Source: Methylovorus sp035565335 (lineage in GTDB: Bacteria > Pseudomonadota > Gammaproteobacteria > Burkholderiales > Methylophilaceae). From it: a stretch of 64,000 nucleotides of DNA. Under the pieces are notes generated by a model that ran no database searches, was not told the origin of the DNA, and saw only the letters and a program-made list of their open reading frames with translations. The stretch is taken from positions 1-64,000 of the forward strand of contig DATMSO010000072.1 in NCBI GenBank assembly GCA_035565335.1, given 5' to 3'. Shown here piece by piece: positions 31,786 to 39,965 of the stretch; the stretch's first letter is position 1, and every line of letters starts with the position of its first letter. Both the position numbers and the translations under genes were made by a program.

Positions 31786-33973
31786 CGTCAATTTGCAGAA
31801 TTGCGACCAGGAGCCCATTCATTTAGCAGGGGCGATTCAATCCTACGGTGCCTTGCTGGCCTTTGATAGGACTGGCACGCTGCAATATTGCAGCGAGAAT
31901 GCCGCTGAATTTCTGGGCTCGCTGCCCATGCTGGGGCAGCCGCTGGCAAGTGACCATCTGCACAAGCTCACCGGTGCTGCGCTATTGATCACCGATTATC
32001 TGGCAGACCCGCAAAACACGCGGGTCTGCCATATTCATGCGCCGGATGGCGTATTTGAACTGATGTTGCATGTGGCAGCAGGAGAGATGGTGGTGGTGGA
32101 AGTCGAATCGGTGTTGCCGGATTCGGATAACCATGGCTTTTTTTCCACGCATTTTCAGCAGTTGTTGAATGACCTGCGCAACCAGTCTGATATCGATAGC
32201 CTGTTGCAGCTGGTGACGGATCATTACCGTGAGCTGACGGGGTTCGACCGGGTCATGGCCTACCGCTTCCGGGCAGATGGCAGTGGTGAAGTGGTGGCGG
32301 AGTCGCGGCATGCCAGTCTGGAAGACTGGCGGGGCCGACGATATCCTGCGGGCGATATTCCGCAGCAGGCCAGGCGTCTGTATCTGCTGAATACCCTGCG
32401 TCTGATTGCGGATGTTGACCAGCCGCCGGTTAGCGTGCAGCAACGGCCCGGCATGCCGCCGCTGGATATGAGCTTCTGCCAGCTTCGCAGTGTTTCCCCC
32501 ATCCATATCGAATATCTGCAGAACATGGGCGTAGCGGCTTCCATGAGCATCTCGATCGTAGTGGATGGGCAGTTGTGGGGCATGATCGCCTGCCATCACA
32601 GGCAGCCGCATCGCATCGGCCGCGAAGTGCGCATGACCTGCCATATGCTGGGCACGATCCTGTCCTCTGAAATTCAGCGACTGCAGGCGATTGAAGCGCA
32701 AAGGCGCCGCCAACAAATTGCCGAACTGCGCATAAGCCTGTTACCTGCCTTGATGGCTGCCGAGGATTTTGGCGCGCGTTTGCGCAGTGCCATCGGCGAT
32801 ATTGCCAGACTGATCCCGTCGGAGGCGGCAGTGATCAGCTACGACGGTAAAAGTGCTGTCGCGGGGGAAGTTCCCGAAACCTTCATACGCGCCTGGCTGT
32901 TCTGGCTGAACCAGGCTTTGCCCGATGTGTATGCCATCCATAACGTCGAAGATGTGCCGGCCAACCTGCGCCCCTTGATGGGGGATATTTGCGGTGTCAT
33001 GGCTATTTCGATTGATAAGGTGCACAAGAGCTGGCTGCTGTTTTTGCGGCGTGAGCTTATTCATACCATACGCTGGGGTGGCAAGCCCGAGAAGCAATAC
33101 AAGATCGGGCCGCTCGGCCCCAGGTTAACCCCGCGCGGTTCATTCGATGAATGGAAGGAAACCGTGCAAGGGCAATCGGAAGCCTGGAGCACGCTGGATT
33201 TGTCCATGGCTCAGGAATTGCATATGGATTTATTGAAAACCTGCAATGCGCATAATGCGCGTAACGAGCGTCATCGTATCCAGCTCATGGCCATGCTGGG
33301 CCACGATTTGCGCGACCCGCTGAACTCCATCACCATGGCGGCGCAAATGCTGGAGATGCAGGAGGGGGCCGGCTCAAACAAACTGGGCGAGCGCATCAAG
33401 AATTCGAGCATGCGCATGCAACGTCTTGTGCATCAGGTGCTGGACATGAGCCGTTTGCAAGCGGGTATGGGTTTGCCACTGGAGATAAGGCCTACGGATA
33501 TTTCACTGCTGGTTCGCGATCTGCTGGCCGAACATCTCACCGCTTATCCGGAGATTCAGGTGGAAGCGGAGATACTGGATGGTATTGAAGCGCAGGTGGA
33601 TGCCGACCGGATTGCCCAGGTGCTGTCCAACCTGCTTAGTAATGCGCGTCACCATGGCGTGGCGGGTCAGCCGGTCAGCGTATTGCTCAACCGCGAGCTG
33701 GAAAAGGTTTGTCTGCGTGTCAAAAATGCCGGGATGGAAATTCCACCTGAGACCGTGAGTGTGCTGTTTGACCCGTTCAAGCGCCGCCAGGAGGTAAGCC
33801 CGCTCAATAAGTCGGGTTTGGGCCTGGGCTTGTATATTGCGCACCAGATCATCGCCGCGCATCAGGGGGATATACGTTATGAGCATGCCGATGGCTATGT
33901 GAGTTTTATTGTGAATTTACCGTGCATGATTCTAGGTAATGGGTCAGCGCAAAGAATTTCGCATTCATCATAA
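31775..33973 (+). CDS. bphP: Bacteriophytochrome histidine kinase BphP
   Basis: 732 residues: PAS (about 10-115) with the biliverdin-attaching Cys-10 (LQNCDQEP), GAF (about 135-300) with YPAGDIPQQAR and the DMSFC-type segment, PHY (about 310-490) with the PRGSFDEW tongue motif, HisKA with phospho-acceptor His-510 (LGHDLRDPL), and HATPase (NLLSNARHHG N-box, GLGLGLYIA G-box). A complete red/far-red light sensor kinase. bphO sits upstream with overlap, and a single-domain response regulator follows. Confidence 0.95.
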   Translation: MQISVNLQNCDQEPIHLAGAIQSYGALLAFDRTGTLQYCSENAAEFLGSLPMLGQPLASDHLHKLTGAALLITDYLADPQNTRVCHIHAPDGVFELMLHVAAGEMVVVEVESVLPDSDNHGFFSTHFQQLLNDLRNQSDIDSLLQLVTDHYRELTGFDRVMAYRFRADGSGEVVAESRHASLEDWRGRRYPAGDIPQQARRLYLLNTLRLIADVDQPPVSVQQRPGMPPLDMSFCQLRSVSPIHIEYLQNMGVAASMSISIVVDGQLWGMIACHHRQPHRIGREVRMTCHMLGTILSSEIQRLQAIEAQRRRQQIAELRISLLPALMAAEDFGARLRSAIGDIARLIPSEAAVISYDGKSAVAGEVPETFIRAWLFWLNQALPDVYAIHNVEDVPANLRPLMGDICGVMAISIDKVHKSWLLFLRRELIHTIRWGGKPEKQYKIGPLGPRLTPRGSFDEWKETVQGQSEAWSTLDLSMAQELHMDLLKTCNAHNARNERHRIQLMAMLGHDLRDPLNSITMAAQMLEMQEGAGSNKLGERIKNSSMRMQRLVHQVLDMSRLQAGMGLPLEIRPTDISLLVRDLLAEHLTAYPEIQVEAEILDGIEAQVDADRIAQVLSNLLSNARHHGVAGQPVSVLLNRELEKVCLRVKNAGMEIPPETVSVLFDPFKRRQEVSPLNKSGLGLGLYIAHQIIAAHQGDIRYEHADGYVSFIVNLPCMILGNGSAQRISHSS

Positions 33974-34013
33974 GTAAAAAAACGATTCATAAAATCAAAC
34001 TACTGGAGTTGAA

Positions 34014-34388
34014 GTGCAGGGGGTCATGAAAAAAAGTATCCTGATCGTGGAGGACTACCCGGAAGCAGGGGCCACCTTCAAGGAGTTATTGGAACTCCTG
34101 GGGCATGAGGTGGAATGGGTAGTGAATGGACAAGCTGCCATGCAGAAACTGCATGAAGGGGCGTTTGATCTGGTGTTTATGGATCTTAATCTGCCGGATA
34201 TGCATGGGCTGGTCTTGTTGAAGCAGGTGCGGGAAAAAGAGCTGAGCCCTGATACGCGGTTTATCGCTGTCAGCGGACACTCGGCAAAAGATGCGGCAGC
34301 CGTCGAGGCGAGCAGGGTATTTGATCATTACCTGGAAAAACCAATAGACCTTGCCGTGCTGAACCGCATCCTGAGCAGTACCGCCTAA
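34014..34388 (+). CDS. Single-domain response regulator
   Basis: 124-residue CheY-like receiver with no output domain. Acidic pair VEDYPE near 13-14, phospho-acceptor Asp-57 in FMDLNLPD, Ser in VSGHSA and Lys in YLEKPID. Start is GTG 34014 with GGAG 5 bases upstream; ATG 34026 would add no ribosome site. It follows bphP by 40 bases and precedes a DHp-like protein, so it is the likely receiver of the phytochrome phosphate. Confidence 0.9.
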   Translation: MQGVMKKSILIVEDYPEAGATFKELLELLGHEVEWVVNGQAAMQKLHEGAFDLVFMDLNLPDMHGLVLLKQVREKELSPDTRFIAVSGHSAKDAAAVEASRVFDHYLEKPIDLAVLNRILSSTA

Positions 34389-34418
34389 GCAGCGGATCTT
34401 AAGACGAAGGGAAGAAAA

Positions 34419-35096
34419 ATGACGAAAGAACAACAAACAGCATCGTCAAATACCCATTGGCAGTTGGCTGGTATACGGCATCATGTATTCCTCAAGGTAT
34501 TTTCGGTGCTGCGCCATAACCTGCTGGGGCCGATTTCCGTCACCCGCATGAACCACTCCATCATGCGCCGCAACCTGGAAAAAGATGATTTCGATAAAAC
34601 CAAGGCGCTGGCGCGGCTCAATAAAATAGAGCTGCAGCTGGAAGAGGCCGTATTCGGTATTCGCGCGCTCAGCATCTGGGATGAAACGAGCGACGCCGAG
34701 GCATCACCGGAAGCGATTGTCAGCGCTGGCCTCAAGCTGATGTCGGGATTTCTGACCTTGCGCAATATCTCGGTGGAGCGGCTGCCCGAGGATTCCGGCG
34801 TGACGTATGCGCTAGTGCGCGAGTCGCCGTTTTTGTATGCATGGCTGGGCTTGTTGTGCCACATCGAAGATCATGCCACCAAGCCAATTGACCTGCATAT
34901 CCATTTTAAAGACCCTGCTCGCCTGGAGATTGTGATCACGCAACCGCTTTATGACGTCAATGCCCAGCGCGCCGTGGATGCACCGCAAGCCATTGTGGAT
35001 CATGCAGCCCTGCAGTTGCTGGCGGACGCAGCCGGGGTGCAGTTTGAATTCAGCCCACAAATCATCAAAATGGGCTGGCTGACGCAAAAGGACTAG
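34419..35096 (+). CDS. DHp-like phosphotransfer candidate (histidine kinase without ATP site)
   Basis: 225 residues. The N-terminal half has a kinase-like H-box, VLRHNLLGPIS with His-33, followed by a long paired helix (to about 75). The C-terminal half has the layout of a HATPase domain (FLYAWLGLLCHIEDHA in place of the N-box, IHFKDPARLEIVI strand, ALQLLADAAGVQFEF end) but lacks the N-box Asn and the Gly-rich G1/G2 loops. This resembles the architecture of ChpT/Spo0B-type histidine phosphotransferases. It lies 30 bases after the response regulator. The phosphotransfer role is inference. Confidence 0.62.
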   Translation: MTKEQQTASSNTHWQLAGIRHHVFLKVFSVLRHNLLGPISVTRMNHSIMRRNLEKDDFDKTKALARLNKIELQLEEAVFGIRALSIWDETSDAEASPEAIVSAGLKLMSGFLTLRNISVERLPEDSGVTYALVRESPFLYAWLGLLCHIEDHATKPIDLHIHFKDPARLEIVITQPLYDVNAQRAVDAPQAIVDHAALQLLADAAGVQFEFSPQIIKMGWLTQKD

Positions 35097-35118
35097 CATT
35101 CAGATGCGGTTTTATGGA

Positions 35119-35151
35119 ATCCGGGGTGCGGTGTTGGCCCCGGATTTTTTT
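35119..35151 (+). terminator. Rho-independent terminator of the bphO-bphP operon
   Basis: ATCCGGGG / CCCCGGAT stem with a 9-base loop followed by TTTTTT. It ends the operon 22 bases after the last stop. Confidence 0.85.
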
Positions 35152-35177
35152 ATGCTGGGATGTTCAGCAGGGGTTTT

Positions 35178-35903
35178 TCAGCAGATAAGCGGCCGTGGCG
35201 TAATGGGGGACTCGAAGTAATCTGCCACAGTAGCCAGGGCTTTTTCATTGAGGATGGTCAGTTTGCCATCCTGAATTTTATGCAGGCCCAGCTTTTCCAG
35301 TTTTTTCAGCGACTTGTTGGTGTGTGCCAGCGAAAGGCCCAGCGCATCCGCCACATCCTGCTGATTGAGCGGGAACGGAATGACTTTGCCCGATTCCGGA
35401 TAGAGTGCCCGGTAGCGCTTGAATACATGCAGGATCAGCATGGCGATTTTTTCCACGGCGGAACGTGCGCCGACATTCAGCAGATTGTCGTCCACGATCT
35501 GTTCCTCGTGGGCACAGATCCAGGTGATGTCGTAAGCCAGGGAAGGGAAAGACTGATAGAGAAGCCAGAGCTTGTTTCTATCCAGCTCGCATAATTCAAC
35601 ATCGGTAATGGTTTCGACGTTACTGGTGCTTTCATCCAGCAGATTCTGCTGCAGCCCGATCAGATCCCCCGGAAACATGATGTTGAGGATCTGGCGACGG
35701 CCATTCTTGAGCGTTTTGTGCCGGATGGCCCATCCATCCAGCAAGGTATAGAGCTGGGCGGTGGATGCCCGCTCGCTAACGATGACTTTTCCTGCCGGGA
35801 AGCGGGTGTTGCGCACTTTTATACTTTGCATGAACTCCAGTTCTTGCGCCGTATTGGGTTTGAAAATATCCAGCTCGCGCAATCGGCATTTATCTGCACA
35901 CAT
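35178..35903 (-). CDS. Crp/Fnr-family transcription regulator
   Basis: 241 residues: cyclic-nucleotide-binding-like domain (about 20-140; GDLIGLQQNLL replaces the strict cAMP site) and a Crp-type winged helix (about 155-225) with LNQQDVADALGLSLAHTNKSLKKLEKLGL. Cysteines are few (2, 6, 105, 129), not in the FNR cluster pattern, so it is unlikely to be an oxygen-sensing FNR. Converges with the phytochrome operon and is separated from prfC by 90 bases. Effector unknown. Confidence 0.9.
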   Translation of the reverse strand: MCADKCRLRELDIFKPNTAQELEFMQSIKVRNTRFPAGKVIVSERASTAQLYTLLDGWAIRHKTLKNGRRQILNIMFPGDLIGLQQNLLDESTSNVETITDVELCELDRNKLWLLYQSFPSLAYDITWICAHEEQIVDDNLLNVGARSAVEKIAMLILHVFKRYRALYPESGKVIPFPLNQQDVADALGLSLAHTNKSLKKLEKLGLHKIQDGKLTILNEKALATVADYFESPITPRPLIC

Positions 35904-35993
35904 GGTAAATCCCCCTGATAATCTCCCGTGTCTGTGTCGGGAGTTGAACGATTATTCTGGCTGAGTTTACTCACTCAGATAGCAGTTCTGACA

Positions 35994-37562
35994 TCAGAAA
36001 ATTTCGCGGGTTTCCAAAAACTGGATGTCAGGATAACGCTCTTGTGCCATTTGCAGATTCACACGATTCGGCGCGAGGTATACATATTCCTCCGCCCCAT
36101 CCAGGGCCACATTGAAGCCATACTTGTCGGCAATCGCCTTGAGGTCGGCATCAGAACCGCGAAGCCAGCGGGCAGTAGAGCAGTCGTAACTTTCAAACAC
36201 GACATCCACGCCGTATTCATGTTCAAGACGATGGGCGACCACGTCAAACTGCAAGGTACCCACGGCACCCAGAATTAAATCATTGCTCATCAGCGGGCGG
36301 AATAATTGCGAAGCACCTTCTTCTGCCAGCTGTTGCAGGCCTTTTTGCAATTGCTTCATCTTGAGCGGATTTTTCAGACGTGCACGACGGAAATACTCCG
36401 GGGCAAACGAAGGGATGCCGGTGAATTTGAGGTCTTCGCCTTCGGTAAAGGTATCGCCCAGCTTGACCGTGCCATGGTTGGGGATGCCGATAATATCGCC
36501 AGCCCAGGCTTCATCCGTGGTGTTGCGGTCTTGCGCCATGAAGGTGATGGCGTTGTTGACAGCCAGCATCTTGCCGCTGGCCACCTGCTTGATCTTCATG
36601 CCGCGTTCAAAGCGGCCCGAGCATACACGCAGGAAGGCAATACGGTCGCGGTGCTTGGGGTCCATATTGGCTTGTATCTTGAAGACAAAGCCGGAGAACT
36701 TGGGGTCGCCGGGCGCGACTTCACGGCTGGCGGTATTACGTGGCAGCGGGGAGGGCGATAGCTCGACTACGGCATCCAGCAGTGATTGCACCCCGAAGTT
36801 ATTGATGGCCGAGCCAAAAAATACCGGTGTCTGCTTGCCCGAGAGATAAGCCGCTTTATCAAAGGTGCTGGATGCACCACGCACCAGTTCCACATCAATA
36901 CGCAGTTCTTCTGCTTGCGTGCCGATGAGTTCGTCCAGGCGCGGGTTATCCAGGCTTTGAATGGTCTCGGAGGTGCCTTTTTCGGCATGCGGATCAAAAA
37001 ATGAGATGGTGTCGTTGTAAAGGTGATATACGCCACGGAAGCTTTTGCCCATGCCGATAGGCCAGGTCATGGGCGCGCATTGCATGCCCAGTGTGGATTC
37101 GATCTCGTCCAGCAACTCAATCGGCGCGCGGCTTTCGCGGTCCAGCTTGTTGATGAAGGTCAGAATAGGCGTGTCGCGCATGCGGCACACATTGAGCAAC
37201 TTGATGGTCTGCGCTTCCACGCCATTCACCGAGTCGATCACCATGACCGCGGAATCCACGGCGGTCAGCGTGCGATAAGTATCTTCCGAGAAGTCATCGT
37301 GGCCGGGGGTATCCAGCAGATTGATCATGTGCTCGCGGTAGGGGAACTGCATGACGGAGGACGTCACCGAGATGCCACGCTGCTTTTCCAGCTCCATCCA
37401 GTCTGAGGTGGCATGGCGTGCTGCTTTGCGGCCACGTACTTCCCCGGCCACCTGAATGGCGCCACCAAACCACAACAGTTTTTCCGTTAGCGTGGTTTTA
37501 CCCGCATCCGGGTGGGAAATAATGGCAAAGGTGCGGCGGCGTTGAATCTCGGACTGGCTCAT
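35994..37562 (-). CDS. prfC: Peptide chain release factor RF3
   Basis: GTPase that recycles RF1/RF2 from the ribosome. 522 residues; P-loop HPDAGKTTL, G3 DTPGHDDFSEDTYR, G4 NKLDRE, then domain II, and a C-terminal domain with AEEGASQLFRP and LAPNRVNLQ. Length is typical (about 525-530). Monocistronic, 54 bases downstream of the persulfide dioxygenase gene on the same strand. Confidence 0.96.
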   Translation of the reverse strand: MSQSEIQRRRTFAIISHPDAGKTTLTEKLLWFGGAIQVAGEVRGRKAARHATSDWMELEKQRGISVTSSVMQFPYREHMINLLDTPGHDDFSEDTYRTLTAVDSAVMVIDSVNGVEAQTIKLLNVCRMRDTPILTFINKLDRESRAPIELLDEIESTLGMQCAPMTWPIGMGKSFRGVYHLYNDTISFFDPHAEKGTSETIQSLDNPRLDELIGTQAEELRIDVELVRGASSTFDKAAYLSGKQTPVFFGSAINNFGVQSLLDAVVELSPSPLPRNTASREVAPGDPKFSGFVFKIQANMDPKHRDRIAFLRVCSGRFERGMKIKQVASGKMLAVNNAITFMAQDRNTTDEAWAGDIIGIPNHGTVKLGDTFTEGEDLKFTGIPSFAPEYFRRARLKNPLKMKQLQKGLQQLAEEGASQLFRPLMSNDLILGAVGTLQFDVVAHRLEHEYGVDVVFESYDCSTARWLRGSDADLKAIADKYGFNVALDGAEEYVYLAPNRVNLQMAQERYPDIQFLETREIF

Positions 37563-37615
37563 GACGGGAACAATAAGGCGTGAAGAAAGACCGCTATTAT
37601 ACCCTGTCTTGAAGC

Positions 37616-38311
37616 TCAGCCCTGCGGCGCCGTGGCGTCATCTACCCCGCAACGGCGATTGGCTGGTACCGCGATATCAATCAGGCGAGGTTTGGGCAGG
37701 TTCAGCGCCGCCATGAGTGCGATAAACTCCTGGCGTGATCGGCCGGCCAGCCGCGGATTGATGGCTTTTTCCTGGCCGATACAGCTGACGCGCTTCCCGT
37801 GATAATCGTGCCCCGGGTAGACCAGGGTGTCATCCGGCAAGGTGAATAGCCGCCTGGTGATGCTGTCGTGCAGCGTGCCGGCATCGCCCCCCTGAAAGTC
37901 GGTACGTCCGCAACCATTGATCAACAGCGCATCGCCGGTAAACACCCGATCTCTCCACAAAAAAGACAGGCTGCCCGGCGTATGCCCGGGAGTGGCTATC
38001 ACCTGTATGCGTTCATTTCCAAGCTCGACAATGTCACCGTCCGCCAACTGCCTGTCTGCAGCGCTGGCACCACACAAGGCAGCCACCGCGCTACGGGACC
38101 CGGTGCGTTGGCGCAATTCGCCACCCGCGGTAATGTGGTCTGCATGCACGTGGGTTTCCAGTGTCCACGCCAGCTTGAGTCCATGCTCAGCCAGCAGGGC
38201 GAGGTAAATATCTATTTCGCTGATCACCGGATCGATCAGTAGCGCTTCGGCGCCATCAGTCAGCAGATAGGTATAGGTGGAAGAATCTGGCTCGAATAGC
38301 TGGCGGAACAT
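37616..38311 (-). CDS. Persulfide dioxygenase, ETHE1-like MBL fold
   Basis: Non-heme iron sulfur dioxygenase that oxidises glutathione persulfide. 231 residues from ATG 38311, which has AGGAG 6 bases upstream; an earlier in-frame Met at 38350 would reach into the divergent operator. Motifs: THVHADHITA metal block, TPGHTPGS, FTGDALLINGCGRTDFQGG (characteristic of ETHE1) and YPGHDYHG. It is divergent from an ArsR regulator with BigR/SqrR cysteines, as in the bacterial blh/sqr persulfide modules. Function fits sulfide detoxification. Confidence 0.88.
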   Translation of the reverse strand: MFRQLFEPDSSTYTYLLTDGAEALLIDPVISEIDIYLALLAEHGLKLAWTLETHVHADHITAGGELRQRTGSRSAVAALCGASAADRQLADGDIVELGNERIQVIATPGHTPGSLSFLWRDRVFTGDALLINGCGRTDFQGGDAGTLHDSITRRLFTLPDDTLVYPGHDYHGKRVSCIGQEKAINPRLAGRSRQEFIALMAALNLPKPRLIDIAVPANRRCGVDDATAPQG

Positions 38312-38350
38312 GGCGGGCTCCTGATGGGAAGTGTTAAAAAATACTAACAC

Positions 38351-38374
38351 ATATTATATAAAAAAGTATAATAT
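38351..38374. promoter_or_regulatory. Putative ArsR (BigR/SqrR-like) operator in divergent region
   Basis: Perfect 8-bp inverted repeat ATATTATA-N8-TATAATAT in an AT-rich gap between two divergent genes. Each arm contains TATAAT reading outward, so one bound dimer could block both promoters. AT-rich inverted repeats of this kind are known targets of BigR. Confidence 0.6.
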
Positions 38375-38412
38375 TAAGTATTCCAGTAACCCATTGATGG
38401 AAAGACTTTTTC

Positions 38413-38727
38413 ATGTCTGTTGCCATTAATCTTCCTGCCATGCATCAATCCGCCGAGGCGGCCAGCCGCTTGATGCGCATACTCGCCAATGCCGATCGGC
38501 TCATGTTGCTTTGCCAATTAAGCCAGCATGAGCTGTGCGTGAGCGAGCTTGAGAGTATGCTAGATATCCGGCAACCCACACTCTCGCAGCAGCTGACAGT
38601 GCTAAGGGAAGAAGGGCTGGTGACGACCCGGCGCGATGGCAAGAAGATTTACTACCAGATTGTGCCGGGACCTGCGTTAGCCATCATGCAGGTGTTGTAT
38701 CAGCAGTTTTGCGGGGCGGCAGCTTAA
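38413..38727 (+). CDS. ArsR-family persulfide-sensing repressor (BigR/SqrR-like)
   Basis: 104-residue winged-helix repressor, QPTLSQQLTVLREEGLV as recognition segment. Cysteines at 34 and 100 are 66 residues apart, exactly the spacing of the persulfide-sensing pair in SqrR (41/107) and BigR; a third Cys is at 42. Divergent from a persulfide dioxygenase, with a DUF442 gene 44 bases downstream: the standard members of this module. Expected to derepress both when sulfane sulfur forms a tetrasulfide between the two cysteines. Confidence 0.86.
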   Translation: MSVAINLPAMHQSAEAASRLMRILANADRLMLLCQLSQHELCVSELESMLDIRQPTLSQQLTVLREEGLVTTRRDGKKIYYQIVPGPALAIMQVLYQQFCGAAA

Positions 38728-38771
38728 ATCGCAACATTCATCCAGCGTGTGACGTATTTCAGGAGAGAGCC

Positions 38772-39206
38772 ATGGCTATTCATCCAGTGAAAATAGACGA
38801 AGCATTCAGTTATTGCACGCAAGTGATGCTGGAGGATATTCCCGGCATCGTGGCGGCAGGGTACAAAACCCTGATCAATAATCGCCCGGATGGCGAGGAG
38901 GGCGCTGGCCAGCCCACCACCCCAGCCTTAAAAGCTGCAGCTGAAAATGCGGGCCTGCATTTTATCGCCTTGCCGGTGATTCCCAATCAGATCACGGCAG
39001 AGCAAGTGGTGCAGTACAAGCGGCTGATTGCGCACGCACCTCGCCCCATGCTGGGCTTTTGTCGAAGTGGCAATCGCGCCACTACCTTATATCAGCGGGC
39101 CCAGATGCTTTATCCGCAAGATAAACCGCATGCCAGTGGAAAAGATAATCTGTTGAGCGGGGTTGCCGCGCAGGCAAAGCGCTTGTGGCACAAGCTGAAA
39201 GACTGA
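38772..39206 (+). CDS. DUF442/TIGR01244-family protein (Blh sulfurtransferase/phosphatase-like)
   Basis: 144 residues from ATG 38772, AGGAGAG 4-10 bases upstream. Dual-specificity-phosphatase-like fold with the active loop FCRSGNRA (Cys-97), matching the N-terminal DUF442 domain of Blh/persulfide dioxygenase fusions, in which it handles sulfane sulfur. Here it is a free-standing protein beside a separate dioxygenase. Its neighbours support a role in persulfide transfer; phosphatase activity cannot be excluded. Confidence 0.85.
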   Translation: MAIHPVKIDEAFSYCTQVMLEDIPGIVAAGYKTLINNRPDGEEGAGQPTTPALKAAAENAGLHFIALPVIPNQITAEQVVQYKRLIAHAPRPMLGFCRSGNRATTLYQRAQMLYPQDKPHASGKDNLLSGVAAQAKRLWHKLKD

Positions 39207-39398
39207 GTGGGTTCAGGTCACCGGATGGCTGCTCACGAAGGAGCGCGCTTGCTCAGGTCTGCCTTGCCTTAGTCCCAGTCGACTCTAAACTAACTGCATT
39301 TAAACACGCTAATCCCTGGCGTTTGATTTGCTGTCAGATGCTAAAGCCTGCTTGCTAAGTCTGCCTCGTGTCCTGATTACCAAAATATCCCCCCTTTT

Positions 39399-39427
39399 TT
39401 GACTTTGTTCCTCGCAGTCTCTATTAT
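39399..39427 (+). promoter_or_regulatory. Sigma-70 promoter of fecI-like gene
   Basis: TTGACT at 39399-39404, a 17-base spacer, TATTAT at 39422-39427. The Fur-like box begins immediately after the -10. Confidence 0.65.
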
Positions 39428-39446
39428 GATAATAATTCTCATTTGA
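39428..39446 (+). promoter_or_regulatory. Fur-box-like site upstream of fecI
   Basis: GATAATAATTCTCATTTGA matches 13 of 19 positions of the Fur consensus GATAATGATAATCATTATC and lies just after the -10, 13 bases before the start codon. Iron repression of the fecI-fecR-receptor unit is therefore likely. Confidence 0.7.
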
Positions 39447-39458
39447 TAAATTATTGTC

Positions 39459-39965
39459 ATGTCTTCAGGTTTTGTCCCGGAAACCGTCCACGCCCTATAT
39501 CACGATCATCACGGCTGGCTTTCAGGCTGGCTACGTCGCAAGCTGGGATGCACGCATCAGGCTGCCGATCTGGCGCAGGATGTCTTTGTGCGCATCATGT
39601 CGGCGCCCATGCAGCAGGCGATCCGTGAGCCACGCGCGTATCTGACCAAAGTAGCGCATGGCCTGGTGGTGAATCACTGGCGTCGTCGCGAGATCGAGCA
39701 GGCCTATCTGGATGCCTTGATGCAATTGCCGGAAGCCATGGTGCCCTCGGTAGAGCAACGCTTGCTGGTGCTGGAAACCCTGTTCGAGATTGAGCGCATG
39801 TTGTCAGTGTTGCCAGCAAAGGTGCGGCAGGCATTTCTGCTGTCGCAGATGGATGGCATGAAGTACGCCGATATCGCCAATGAGCTGATGGTGTCGGAGC
39901 GCATGGTCAAAAAATACATGGCGCAAGCCATGCTGGCCTGCCTTACGCTGAGCAAGGCAGCGTGA
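39459..39965 (+). CDS. FecI-like ECF sigma factor
   Basis: 168-residue sigma-70 of the iron-starvation (FecI/FpvI) type: region 2 AADLAQDVFVRIM and REPRAYLTKVAHGLVVNHWRRREIE, region 4 LPAKVRQAFLLSQMDGMKYADIANELMVSERMVKKYMAQAM. Overlaps the anti-sigma gene by 4 bases. A Fur-like box lies at its promoter. Expected to drive the downstream receptor on a signal from the outer membrane. Confidence 0.92.
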   Translation: MSSGFVPETVHALYHDHHGWLSGWLRRKLGCTHQAADLAQDVFVRIMSAPMQQAIREPRAYLTKVAHGLVVNHWRRREIEQAYLDALMQLPEAMVPSVEQRLLVLETLFEIERMLSVLPAKVRQAFLLSQMDGMKYADIANELMVSERMVKKYMAQAMLACLTLSKAA

